56,407 nucleotides of DNA from Rhizoclosmatium globosum (lineage: Eukaryota; Chytridiomycota; Chytridiomycetes; Chytridiales; Chytriomycetaceae). Position numbers and translations under genes: made by a program. This document shows positions 30,401-43,099 of the stretch, piece by piece; position 1 is the first letter of the stretch; every line of letters starts with the position of its first letter. Location of the stretch: assembly GCA_002104985.1 (NCBI GenBank), contig MCGO01000236.1, positions 1 through 56,407 of the forward strand, given 5' to 3'. The notes beneath the pieces were generated by a model. The model worked only from the letters and a program-made list of their open reading frames with translations, was not told the DNA's origin and searched no databases.

Positions 30401-33400
30401 TGGAGAACTTATCACGATTGCCGCCACGCAGCTTCATAAGGCTCAAATGATTGTGTTTGATGAACGGAACGGGTTCTTAACTCCTAAGGATTTGTGTCGC
30501 ATCTCGAGTAACTACTATATTCGCAGTTCTACGATTGAAGTTTTCAATGAAATGATGAGGCCGACTATGACGGAAGCGGATGTCTTGAGCATGTTGAGTC
30601 GGGCCACTGAATTTGAAAACATCAAGTTGAGGGAGGAGGAAGTGGTCGAGCTGAAGTCGTTGCTCAAGAATAACTGCTATTGTGATGTCAAGGTTCGTCT
30701 ACATTTGACCTTTCAATTTCAAGAAATTGACTTTGTTTCATAGGGAGGCACCGATACTGCTTATGGAAAGACCAATATCCTTCTCCAAGCTTACATTTCT
30801 CGGGCTCAGTTGAACGACTTTGCTTTGGTCTCCGACTGTGCATACGTCGCTCAAAATGCAGCCAGAATCCTTCGTGCTCTCTTTGAAATTTGCTTGTCTC
30901 GCAACTGGGGTCCAACTGCAAGTGTTATCATCTCTCTTTGCAAATCCGTTGACCGTCGTATGTGGTCATTTGAGCACCCTCTCTCTCAATTTGACCTTCC
31001 ATTTGAAATTATCGAGAAACTGAATCGCTCGAATATGGGCATTGAGGAGCTTAGGTTCATGGATGTCAAGGAAGTTGGTAGTGTTGTGAGACATATGAAG
31101 ATGGGAGGGTCAGTTGCAAAGTGTGTCGAGCAGTTCCCTGCTTTGCACTTGGAAGCTGAAATTGCACCCATCACTCAAAGTGTCATTCGCATCACTTTGT
31201 ATGTAACAGCTGACTTTTACTGGAATGACCGCGTTCATGGCTCTGTGGAGCCATTCTGGATTTGGGTTGAAGACTCAGAGAGTGTTGGAATCTTGCATTC
31301 GGAGTACTTCCTTCTCAACAAGAAGACGGCCCTGGAACCGCAAAAGCTAGTATTCACGATTCCAATTCCTCGAACTGATTCCACATCTGACGAGTTACCT
31401 CCTCAAATCTTTGTTCGTGCGTTGAGTGACAAATGGATTGGATCGGAAACGGTGGAAGCCATTTCATTCAAGCATTTGATTTTACCGTCCATGAAGCGAT
31501 CTCCGCATACGGATTTACTGAATTTGCAGCCGTTGCCTGTGTCGGCTTTGCAGAACCCAGTGTTGGAGGAAATTTGTGGAAAGAGGTTCAGTTATTTCAA
31601 CCCTGTTCAGACTCAGATCTTCCACACATTATATCGAACAAACAATAATGCTTTGATTGGTGCTCCAACTGGTTCTGGAAAGACTGTTGCCGCGGAACTG
31701 GCCTTATGGTTTGTAAAAATTATTTTTCTTATTGAGTTCTCATCACTTTTTCCTAGGGCGGCGTTCCGAGACTTTCCAAAGTCTAAAGTCGTTTACATTG
31801 CTCCGCTGAAGGCTCTGGTTCGTGAGCGAGTCTCGGATTGGCGAGCACGTTTGACCAATCAAATGGGACGCAAACTTGTCGAGTTAACTGGAGACGTGAC
31901 TCCAGATCTGAAAACAATTCAAACTGCAGACATCATCATCACAACTCCTGAGAAATGGGATGGAATCAGTCGTAACTGGCAAACGCGTAAATACGTGACA
32001 GATGTTTCGCTCGTTATTATTGATGAAATTCATTTGCTTGGTGGAGACCGTGGACCGATTTTGGAAGTCATTGTGTCAAGAATGAATTACATCAGTGCGC
32101 AGACGGGAAAGAAGATTCGAATTGTTGGGTTGAGTACAGCTCTTGCGAATGCAACTGATTTGGGAGATTGGTTGCACATTGAAAACGAAGGATTGTTTAA
32201 CTTTAGACATTCTGTGAGACCTGTTCCTTTGGAAGTTTATATCGATGGGTTTGCTGGAAAACATTGTACGTACTTTTCGGCCTGTGATTTGTTTCTCTAA
32301 CACCTTAAAAGATTGTCCACGTATGATGTCGATGAATAAGCCAACGTATGCTGCTATTTTGACACATTCTCCAACGAAACCAGTCATTGTCTTTGTTTCA
32401 TCACGTCGTCAAACTCGTTTGACTGCTCAAGATCTGATTGCATTCTGTGGACTTGAGGACAACCCAAAACGTTTCCTTCATATGCCAGAGTATGAACTTG
32501 AACTCCTGGTTGAGAACGTCAAAGATCAAAGCTTAAAACTGTCCTTACAATTTGGAATCGGTTTACACCACGCTGGTTTGATTGAAGCTGATCGTAAACT
32601 GAGTGAAGAACTTTTCGTGAACGGCAAGATTCAAATCTTGATTGCCACAAGTACTTTGGCTTGGGGAGTCAACTATCCCGCTCACTTGGTTGTAGTCAAG
32701 GGAACTGAGTTCTACGATGCGAAGACCAAGGGATACGTTGATTTCCCCATCACAGATGTCCTTCAAATGATGGGAAGAGCTGGAAGACCGCAGTTCGACG
32801 ATTCTGGAGTTGCTCGTATTTTGGTACAGGACACGAAAAAGAACTTTTACAAAAAGTTCTTGCACGAGCCTTTCCCTGTTGAGTCTTCGTTGCATAACTG
32901 CATTCATGATCACATGAATGCCGAGGTTGTTGGTGGAACCATCAAATCAAAGCAGGACGCTATGGATTACTTGACTTGGACTTACTTTTACAGAAGGTTG
33001 CAGATGGTATGTTTTGCAAATAATTATCGAACATGTTTTTTTTTCTTACAAGCTTCGATCAGAATCCTACGTACTACGGCGTACAAGATATCACTCCTGA
33101 AGGAATCAATCGATACTTGTCGGAACTCATCGAAGTCACGTTCACTGACCTTGCGAACGCCTTTTGTATTCAAATTGATCAAGGTTTCTATGTGAAGCCA
33201 ACTGTCTACGGAAAGATTGCATCATACTACTACCTGTCTTACAAAACTGTTGGACTCGTTATGCGCCGTCTCACAAAGGATTACAAACCAATCGGTGACG
33301 CAGAAAAAGGGGAGCGTCCGGACGGAGATTTCGCCCACCTCCTTAGAATCTTGTCTGATGTGCCAGAATTCAACGAGCTTCCAGTTCGTCACAACGAAGA

Positions 33401-34343
33401 CAAAATGAATCAAACCCTGGAAGATTCGCTGCCAGTACCTGTAATGATTTTCTGGAAGCCTGGAATGGAACTCTTTGGAGGAGTTCCTGAGAACTTGGGC
33501 TATGAAGATCCACACGTGAAGGCGTTCCTGCTTCTCCAAGCGCACTTGACTAGAGTCAAGACTCTACCGTGCTCTGATTACAACACCGATACGACAAGTG
33601 TTTTGGATCAGTCGATTCGTGTTATGCAAGCCATGGTAGATATATCCGCGGATAAAGGAATTCTTGGCACTACTTTGGGTGTGGTGAAGATGATGCAAGC
33701 TATCAAGCAAGCGCGATGGCCATCTGACTCTGATTTGCTGACGTTACCACATGTCACTGAGGAGAACGTGGAAGCTTTGAAAACTCACAAGACCAAACCA
33801 ATCACATGTTTGTTGGATCTGTGTAAAATGCCAAACATGGATGTGGTTCGTTTGTTCTCCACTTTGCCTGGTGTTCGATCAAATCACGCTCAGGAAATCG
33901 CAACAGTCATTGCTAATATGCCGTTGATGGAGGTTACTGCGACTGTGGAGGGAAGCCGAAACAAGAATGGTGTTTGGGAGGTTGATTGCGGTAAGGAGTA
34001 TGAGCTCAAAGTCCAGCTTAAGCGCACTCGTTTGCCAACCAATACCAGAGGTGCTGTCAAGGAACTAAGAATTCATTCTCCAAAGTTTCCTAAGGCCCAA
34101 TACGAGGGTTGGTTTGTGATTCTCGGTAAAGAGGACAAGGATGAACTTGTTGCTTTGAAGAGAGTAGCCGCAAGCGGGGATGCTTCGAACAGTGGTAATA
34201 TCACTGATCTGCGCTGCAGCATGAAGTTTAGTGTATCAATGGACCCAGGACCTATGGATCTTGTCGTTGTTGTTAACAGTGATGGTTATCTCGGACTCGA
34301 TCAACGTATTACAGTGCGCCTTCTTGCATCTTTTAAGGCGTAA
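27488..34343 (+). CDS. SLH1: Tandem Ski2-like helicase, SLH1/ASCC3
   Basis: Nine exons: 27488-27957, 28020-28287, 28335-28613, 28664-29487, 29534-30692, 30744-31708, 31757-32265, 32312-33006, 33063-34343, joining to 2149 aa. Two helicase cassettes, each with a Sec63 domain. Cassette 1 has [32 protein letters not shown] and [10 protein letters not shown]. Cassette 2 has [41 protein letters not shown] and [10 protein letters not shown]. Both walkers look intact. [22 protein letters not shown] and [12 protein letters not shown] favour ASCC3/Slh1 over the spliceosomal relative Brr2. It pulls apart collided ribosomes in the ribosome quality trigger complex and in animals also acts in alkylation repair. 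The acidic N-terminus includes a (GT)5 run encoded by a GGGACT microsatellite. Confidence 0.95.
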
Positions 34344-34502
34344 CGCCTTTTTTCCAGAATGGGCTCGTATTTGAACTTAAAATTTGGCAATAAACATGGA
34401 TTTTAAGATGACATGTTTGCGTTGACTAAAATATATATTCAACCACGGAAGGGAAGGGTCTTAAGAGAATGAGTCCAAAACGAAAACAAAATAGCCTGAT
34501 TA

Positions 34503-35736
<1,234 letters not shown>

Positions 35737-36046
35737 TGTTTTTTGGGTGATGGTTTTCGGACGTGCATCGACTTGCCCACCTCCCACAGAAATCTACCTA
35801 TCGTCGTCTTCCAGAACCATTTCATTATGGAGAGAGTATCAATGAAGAAAAGGGATTTATAAAACGATTTAGTAAGCGGGAAAGCAAGGCCGTTAAAAAG
35901 ATGATAAAGCTCTATTCAGATACATAGAAAAGCAGCCTTCCGGGATTGAATTCTAGTGATACTTCCAAGAAATTTAAAAAGAAAGTATTGGCGTCTGAAA
36001 GACAAGTTTAGACTATTACACAGATTTATTCAAAAACAAAACATTA

Positions 36047-37195
36047 AAATCAAACAGAGAAACCTCCAGCTCCACCATTCGACAAAAGATTTGCTCCTGT
36101 CACCCAAGCACCCGATCGAGGCACTGCGAAAAACGCGGCAGCCTCCGCAATATCTTCTGGACTTCCTAAACGCTTGAACAAGGACGCCTCAACACCTTGC
36201 TTCGCCAACGCATCACCCCCACTACGTAGCATATCAGAATCCGTAAATCCAGGCGAAATTGCATTCACACGGATGTTACGTGGTGCAAGTTCAACAGCTA
36301 ACGCACGGGTGAATCCCTCCACAGCACCCTTACTCAAAGTGTACACAGAAACACCAGGGAATGGGCTCTTGGTAACAACAGAAGAAAGGTTAATGATAGT
36401 TCCGTGTTCCTGGATATGTGGAACAGCAGCACGTGTGACAAAGAAGGTTCCATCCACGTTAATCGCCATAATTTTACGATACTGTTCAGTTGTTTCCGCA
36501 TGAACAGGGTTTCCCAAGAAGACTCCCGCGTTATTCACAAGCACGTCGATTTTCTTAAAGTGGACAAGAGTCTCGTTGACGAGACGGGTAGCGTCCTGTT
36601 CGTTTGACACGTCGGCTTGGACGGCGATGGCTTGAGCACCGAGAGCGTGGATAGAAGCAACAACCTCGTCGGCGGCGGATTTATTCCCAGCGTAGTTCAC
36701 GACGACGTTGGCGCCAAGAGAGGCAAACTTGATGGCGATTGCACGTCCGATTCCACGAGAGGCTCCAGTTACAATCGCAACCTTGTTCTTGAGGTCGCTT
36801 TGGAGAGCAGAGAGAGGAGCAGCAGCGGTAGTCATTTTGATGTTTAAAAGATGTTTTTGTATGATGGGTTGGCAGCCAGCGCTTGGTCTTCTTATACTGT
36901 TGGATTTGATATCCAAACCCAATCGAATTTCGAATTTTTTGTGGATTGCATTTGATATCCCCAAATGACGCGAACATGATTTCGAATATAAACTTACGTC
37001 ATAGAAGAGTAAATTCCAATACATTGATTGATTTCATATTCTTATTACAAGAATGGTTAATGCTAATATAGCTTCACACATCATTTTTGACGCCAAACAC
37101 TATGTTTTCAGCAAGTCGCTTGAAATGGAAAATGAAAAGAGCATCGTATTGACCGCTTTTGCCCTCTCGTTGTTATTTCTCTTCGTGAACAATTG
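36047..37195. repeat. Segmental duplication, copy 1
   Basis: The SDR gene, its 3' edge and about 350 bp of upstream DNA recur at 41842-42995 in the same orientation. The upstream part is nearly identical for about 200 bp, then diverges. Confidence 0.85.
36050..36835 (-). CDS. Short-chain dehydrogenase/reductase, copy 1
   Basis: Single exon, 261 aa. Classical SDR: nucleotide-binding TGASRGIG, VNNAGVFLGN, catalytic Ser in INLSSVVTK, Tyr/Lys in VSVYTLSKGAVEGF, then RVNAISPGFTDSDML and the C-terminal VTGANLLSNGGAGGFSV. Closest in style to 3-oxoacyl-ACP reductase (FabG)-like and related SDRs. NYAGNKSAADEV after the second strand suggests NADP(H). No organelle signal is seen; the substrate cannot be told. 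A nearly identical copy is at 41845. Confidence 0.9.
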   Translation of the reverse strand: MTTAAAPLSALQSDLKNKVAIVTGASRGIGRAIAIKFASLGANVVVNYAGNKSAADEVVASIHALGAQAIAVQADVSNEQDATRLVNETLVHFKKIDVLVNNAGVFLGNPVHAETTEQYRKIMAINVDGTFFVTRAAVPHIQEHGTIINLSSVVTKSPFPGVSVYTLSKGAVEGFTRALAVELAPRNIRVNAISPGFTDSDMLRSGGDALAKQGVEASLFKRLGSPEDIAEAAAFFAVPRSGAWVTGANLLSNGGAGGFSV

Positions 37196-37472
37196 ACCGC
37201 CTACCCATTCTCATCCAGAACAACATACTCATCACATATAAAGTGTCCCTTTCATTAAATTTTGTAACAACGAACAAATTAAATGTCCTTCATTTTGTTG
37301 GATCCGAATTAATTTCATTCGAGAGGTCGGTAATGAAAGAAAGAGAAAGAAATTACAGGAGGTAAAGAAAGAGAAAACACGGTTAGTCTGTGGTTCTTTT
37401 CCATAACTGACAATGTTAAAATGATCTATACACAAACCCAATAATCTATTACCAAAGAAAGAACTAAAAACA

Positions 37473-39047
37473 TCAAACATGCCTAACACGAAACAACCCT
37501 TGTCTTCCATCACTACTAACCCACTCCCCAATAAGCTGTCCACCACCAATCCGTCCTCTATAAAACACTTGAACCTCCTTCCCATCCGCATCCACACACG
37601 TCTCCCCAAAATCAACATGATGCCCATCCTCCGTCACAACCCCATTCACATCCAACGAATCAACAACATTCACGCCTTCAAACGCGAACGCATTGAACTT
37701 GAAGTCAAACTTCATGGGGTATCGCGCAACGACACAGACACCTTGTTGACCGCCGCGATCGTCTTTTTCGAATTGAGAGATGTGGAGCTTTTGTTTGAGC
37801 TTTTCGAGTTGGATGTCTTCGTCCGGGTCGATTTCGTCGACGACTACGATTTCGGTTTCTTCACCGATACCGGTCCAGAGGCCGGAGAAGTGGGCCGTGT
37901 TTGTTGGGGTGGTGGTGGTGGAAGAGGAGGAGGATGAGGAAGGATTAGATATGTAGAGGCCGGACGCGTCAAGTGATCTTTCTGAAGTGGTCTTCTTGGT
38001 CAACACGTTGGTGGCAATGCCCTTGACGGTGGAAACAGCAGTAACTGCACCTTTAAGGAGTGTTTGGGTGCGGGAGAGGGGTTTTGAGGACGAAGAAGAT
38101 GTTGGTCTAGACTGAATTGGCTGTTGTTGTGGGTCATAAACGTAGCTTGGTGGTGGGGCAGAGTATGATGAATTATCCACCCAGTCAGGTTGCTGCCACT
38201 GAGAGTTTGCGGATTGAACTGCAGGGCTTGTAGCTTGATTCGCAACCTGGCTGGTGGACTGGCTGCTTGATTGACCGACTGTTTGACTTAGGGGCTGACG
38301 AGGAGGAAGACTGACAGGAGCTTGTGGGGAATCAGAAAATTCAGCGTTATCGGCATTGGAAGTAGCAGATGTAGCACTAGCGCCCCTATTCTTCTTTGGA
38401 GCATTGAAGCCGGGGACTTTGACGTTTGCACGGGCAAGAATATCAGCGAATGTATTCTCCGTGGCGTTCTCAACAACCGCCTCCGTCAGCTTCTCGGTCA
38501 TTTTCTCTACTGCGATTCCTCCAAAGTAAGTAAAGACTGGTTCAATGACAGTTTCGGCAACCTATGTTTTGAATTAAATTGGTTGCGCGAAGGAGCCAAC
38601 CCGCTTACATGAGCGCCCACTTTATGCCCTACGGCGACAGCAACCAACTGACCGGCGATCATGACATAGATATTTTCGTCAGGAGCCTGTAAGGTTGTAC
38701 GTGGTTAGATGAGGAATACGAGAGACAGAGGAGACACAAGAGACACAAGACACACACACCTGGGCCAGCGGCACCAAGCCCCTCCGCTGCACCTCCTTAA
38801 GCACTTCGGCATGTTCAAAGTACGTGCCCTTCGCGGCCAAACCCGATCGCGCAATCGACACGGCGGCAACAGGGCTCTTGTAAATGAACTTTGACGACGA
38901 GCCAACCGCCTTCGCAATCGCCTTTTTGTGGTTCTTGCGCGCGGCCTGTTCAAGCGAAAGAAGCGTCGCGTCGTCGATTCGGGCGAGATTCGTGGGCGAT
39001 GTCGAAATTGGTTTGGCCTTGGGTGCGTTGCGTTTCCAGAGCGGCAT
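37473..39047 (-). CDS. Unknown protein with helical N-half and beta-rich C-terminal domain
   Basis: Three exons (39047-38760, 38686-38609, 38561-37473; introns 73 and 47 nt), 484 aa. The N-terminal 150 residues are helical, with small hydrophobic helices (IAGQLVAVAVGHKVGAHVAE, VEKMTEKLTEAVVENA). The middle is a Ser/Gln/Pro-rich disordered stretch. The last 140 residues look like a compact beta domain: HFSGLWTGIGEET, ARYPMKFDFKFNAFAFEG, GRIGGGQLIGEWVSSDGRQG. I do not recognise the family. The FSGLWxG...GxLxGEW pattern resembles small lipocalin-like or jelly-type sensor domains, but that is only a shape argument. It lies head to head with the LRR membrane protein, starts 35 bp apart. Confidence 0.75.
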
Positions 39048-39082
39048 TTGGAGAGAGTTTTAAAACTTACAAAAGAAGAAAC

Positions 39083-40549
39083 ATGCCTGAAACAAGAACA
39101 TCTACACTTGCTGACAGGAGTAGACAACTCTTCAAGGGCTCAACTGGAAGATGGATTGTCATTGGTCTCGTCTTTGGTGTCACTATCATGAGCATCTACC
39201 TTACTTACAAGTACTGGTACGGAGACGACCTGCCTGCCCTGGACGGCTGCTACGACTCTGCTGGAAACATCTACTCTCTATTAGACAGCTATGGACGAAC
39301 TGTTGATTCGACTGGATCACAATGCAAGGTGAGCAGTGCATCAAGCATCTTCGACTCTTTCCATCACACGTTGCTCATTCGGAGTCGAACCGTTATTTAC
39401 AAATCAACTTCATACAGGCCGTCCTCAGTCTTGCCGCTGCATTTGGATTCCCTGCTGCCTCATCATGCCTCAAAAACGTAAGCGTATACCTCTCGATTTG
39501 AACTGAAACTGATGGGCGCCTCTCCAACCCCTCCAACCTGCAGACAACCATTACAAGCCCAACAGATTCAAACTCCTACATTTCTGCGCAATTCTGTGAC
39601 ACAAATACTGTTTACAAACTTACTGTGCGAAACCCTCCAACTCCACTTGCTCAAGTTCCAATCACTGGTGGTCTTGGTTCACTGGTGAACCTTGCCGGCA
39701 TTGGATTCCATCATGCATTCTATGGAAACAATATCCTCGAACCTCTTTTCAATGTTCTGCAGACTCCGCGATACTTTATGATGCTGTAAGATCAAACTCC
39801 TTACTATTCCAAACCATTCCACTGAAGTTCGAAAACTATTTATTAGCAACATGACGGGAGACATTGGCGTCACAGACCCAAAAAGAATACTGAATGGATC
39901 ACTCCCGCAACTTACCCCTGTCCTCGCCGACCCAAAAGGACGTTTCTTTGGTATTGGCCTCAGCAACAACAACCTCTCCGGTTCCATTCCCGCAAACTTT
40001 GGAGACTCCCTCGGCCACTTCAACGTCTCCAACAACCCCCTTCTCTCCGGACCTCTTCCTCAGTCAGTCACAAACTCTATTGGTCAATGGACGGGAACCC
40101 GTGTCTGTCGTCTTGAAAATACTCAACTCTGTGTCCCAGCAACATGGGCTCACGAACCATCGTGTATTCGTGACACAGCACTTGCACTCCCCGTTTGTGG
40201 CGGAACCACACCTCTTTCCATTGACCCATCAGACCCAAACGCTCCCGCCTCCCGTGGATGGTGGATCTTCAACGGCAGTTTCAACCAGATTGTTGGAATT
40301 ACGTTCCTCTTTGCGTTCATTGTCATGCTGATGTGGGGTCTTGTGTTATGGAGACGTCGTAATTTGGCGATGCGATCAAGAGAGGAATCGGATTACACTT
40401 CTCCACAGAGACCTGAAGATATTGAATTGAATGCGCGGAGGGCGGATGAATTAAATCTTCCAATGTATGAGCCCCCTGCTCCTGCATATGCTGAAGGTTC
40501 CACTGCGGCCGCTGCCGCTGCGGGAGCGAAGAAAGATGATCAGAAGTAA
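39083..40549 (+). CDS. LRR-containing single-pass membrane protein
   Basis: Four exons (39083-39328, 39418-39477, 39544-39785, 39847-40549; introns 89, 66 and 61 nt), 416 aa. A signal-anchor-like helix near the N-terminus (WIVIGLVFGVTIMSIYLTY) is followed by an extracellular cap with paired cysteines and a few plant-type LRRs (LSNNNLSGSIPANFGDSLG, NVSNNPLLSGPLPQ). A second membrane helix (IVGITFLFAFIVMLMWGLVLW) precedes a basic, then Pro/Ala-rich cytoplasmic tail with PPAPAY. No kinase domain. Layout suggests a surface recognition or adhesion protein. Plant-style LRR ectodomains are known from chytrids and other early fungi. Confidence 0.8.
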
Positions 40550-40618
40550 CGCGGGTGACCATATGTATTCAAGAAAGTAATAAAATCTCATTTTATAATT
40601 GACTTTTGAAATTTCACT

Positions 40619-41628
40619 ATGGAGGAATTGCATGGACTCGCGTCCTCGCTGACACTGTACGTTCCCAGACCTTTAATACCCTCGCTTATAATATTCATAG
40701 TGTTGATGAGTCAGAACTGGAAACGCGAACCATATCAAAGATTCCTATTCTTCTTCCTAACGATGTGATCATCCAAATACTGAGCTGGATCGATCCAAAC
40801 AAAGTTCTAACGTACAGAAGGCTCAACCGAGACAGTAATAAAATAGTGCTGTCAAAGCATTTCGCGCTATTGAATAAGTCAAGATGTGATGTGAATTCTA
40901 ATGACAATATCTACACCTTTGCTTCCTCGTGGTTTCACTGGCCACAGCTTTATCAAATCGTTTACATCAGATCAATATCACATATCACATATCTTGATTT
41001 GAGTACGCGAAATTTGAAAGGCCCTTTCCCAGTAATTCTGTGTACCCACCTCACAAAACTCACCAGCCTCAACTTGTCAAACAACAGAATCTCAGGAGAG
41101 ATTCCAGGCGAAATCAAAAACTTGAAAAATCTCGAATCTTTATTCTTGGAAATGAACCAACTCACGGGCGAGATCCCAACCGAAATATGTCACCTCCCAT
41201 ACCTCGAAACCCTAGCCTTAAACAACAACACCCTTTCCGGCCCCATCCCCAAAGAAATAGGAAACCTTCAACTACTCCTCTACTTATTCCTCCAAAACAA
41301 CAACCTCTCAGGCCCCATACCCGACAGCATAGGAACTCTCGGCTGCCTAAACCAACTCAACCTCTCAAACAACAAGCTCTCCAGTGAGATCCCAGACGCG
41401 TTGGGTGATTTGCCGTACATCCAGGAAATCGATTTGAGTAATAACGAGTTGGAAGGAGATATTCCGTTGTCAGTGTATATTAAAATGGAGGAGGAAGGAC
41501 TTCGGTTGAATTCGTTGCATTTGTTTGGGAATCGGTTGAATCGTGTTCCACCGCAAATGGCGCATTTTGAGGTGGAACGGGGGTCCTTTACTTTTGCTAG
41601 TTTGTACACTGGTTCGTTGGGGTATTAG
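40619..41628 (+). CDS. F-box-like protein with plant-type LRRs
   Basis: Two exons (40619-40656, 40701-41628; 44-nt intron), 321 aa. The long second-exon frame has no usable ATG, and the short first exon supplies MEELHGLASSLTL in phase. The F-box-like segment is LPNDVIIQILSWIDPNKVL. Then about seven LRRs of the 24-residue plant type with the LxxNxLxGxIPxxIGxL consensus: LSNNRISGEIPGEIKNL, LEMNQLTGEIPTEICHL, LNNNTLSGPIPKEIGNL, LQNNNLSGPIPDSIGTL. No signal peptide or membrane helix, so probably intracellular. A role as an SCF substrate adaptor is inference. Confidence 0.8.
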
Positions 41629-41841
41629 CTATGAACGGAGAAACCGGATGAAATGGAAGTCTTTCCGATTTTTCTGGTACATATATATCTGAGTCAATGA
41701 ATTATAAGCGGCGACTTTATTCAGAACTCTTTTTCTGATTATTTTCAATACCCAGGTCCTTAAACGGGTATTCCGGATTGTCTTTTCCGCCAAATGGCAA
41801 TTCAAACGTGTTGGTTCAATCACGGTTTATTATTAAAATAT

Positions 41842-42995
41842 CAATCAAACAGAGAAACCTCCAGCTCCACCATTCGACAAAAGATTTGCTCCTGTCACCC
41901 AAGCACCCGATCTCGGCACTGCGAAAAATGCGGCAGCCTCCGCAATATCTTCTGGACTTCCTAAACGCTTGAACAAAGACGCTTCAACTCCTTGCTTCGC
42001 CAACGCATCACCCCCACTACGAAGCATATCGGAATCCGTAAATCCAGGCGAAATTGCATTCACACGGATGTTACGTGGTGCAAGCTCAACAGCCAACGCG
42101 CGGGTGAATCCCTCCACGGCACCCTTACTCAAAGTGTACACAGAAACACCAGGGAATGGGCCCTTGGTAACAATAGAAGAAAGGTTGATGATTGTTCCGT
42201 GCTCCTGAATATGCGGAACAGCTGCACGTGTGACAAAGAAGGTTCCATCCACGTTAATCGCCATGATTTTACGATACTGTTCAGTTGTTTCCGCATGAAC
42301 AGGGTTTCCCAAGAAGACTCCCGCGTTATTCACGAGCACGTCGATTTTCTTAAAGTGGGAAAGAGTCTCGTTGATGAGACGGGTAGCGTCTTGTTCGTTT
42401 GATACGTCAGCTTGGATGGCGATGGCTTGAGCACCGAGAGCGTGGATAGAAGCAACTACCTCGTCGGCGGCGGATTTATTCCCGGCGTAGTTCACGACGA
42501 CGTTAGCGCCAAGGGAGGCAAACTTGATGGCGATTGCACGTCCGATTCCACGAGAGGCTCCAGTTACGATCGTAACCTTGTTCTTGAGGTCGCTTTGGAG
42601 AGCAGCGAGAGGAGCAGCAGCGGTAGTCATTTTGATGTTTAAAGATGTTTTTGTATGATGGGTTGACAGCCAGCGCTTGGTCTTCTTATACTGTTTGATT
42701 TGATATCCAAACCCAATCAAATTTCGAATTTTTTGCGGATTGTATTTGATATCCCCAAATGACGCAAACATGATTTCGAATATAAACTTACGCCACAGAA
42801 GAGTAAATTCAAATACATTTATTGATTTCGTCACCTTTTTACAAGAATAGTGTACACTAATTCAGATTCACTCTGCATCTTGGCCACCCACAATGACAGC
42901 ATATCTTCAGCTAATTGCTTGATGCGCAAAGGGAGGAACTACTTATTGCCTGCTTTAGCCCTCACGTTTGATTTCCTCTCACTGTGAAGAATTGA
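41842..42995. repeat. Segmental duplication, copy 2
   Basis: Partner of 36047-37195, same orientation, including the promoter region (shared blocks such as CAGCGCTTGGTCTTCTTATA upstream of the ATG). The rest up to the P450 start at 43100 holds no gene. Confidence 0.85.
41845..42630 (-). CDS. Short-chain dehydrogenase/reductase, copy 2
   Basis: 261 aa, all SDR motifs intact (TGASRGIG, NNAG, INLSSIVTK, VYTLSKG). I count seven amino-acid differences from copy 1, all conservative or small (for example KVAIV to KVTIV, RLVNETLVHF to RLINETLSHF, VVTKSPF to IVTKGPF). No stop or frameshift, so both copies are likely functional. The conserved upstream block implies similar expression. Confidence 0.9.
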   Translation of the reverse strand: MTTAAAPLAALQSDLKNKVTIVTGASRGIGRAIAIKFASLGANVVVNYAGNKSAADEVVASIHALGAQAIAIQADVSNEQDATRLINETLSHFKKIDVLVNNAGVFLGNPVHAETTEQYRKIMAINVDGTFFVTRAAVPHIQEHGTIINLSSIVTKGPFPGVSVYTLSKGAVEGFTRALAVELAPRNIRVNAISPGFTDSDMLRSGGDALAKQGVEASLFKRLGSPEDIAEAAAFFAVPRSGAWVTGANLLSNGGAGGFSV

Positions 42996-43099
42996 TAATA
43001 AATACATGAAAATTTAGAATAGGCGGATTTTTTGGCGGAATAATGTAATTTTCCGCTTCAAGAAAGTGGTTTTGGGGGTGGCACACGCAGCCTTTCAAA

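Noticed and set aside
30744..34343. Assignment of the tandem helicase to spliceosomal Brr2
   Set aside because: Cassette 2 and linker signatures ([24 protein letters not shown]) and the N-terminal region match ASCC3/Slh1 better.
36174..36847. Long plus-strand ORFs opposite the SDR gene (also at 41969-42642)
   Set aside because: Antisense shadows of a clearly conserved enzyme; duplicated only because the SDR gene is.
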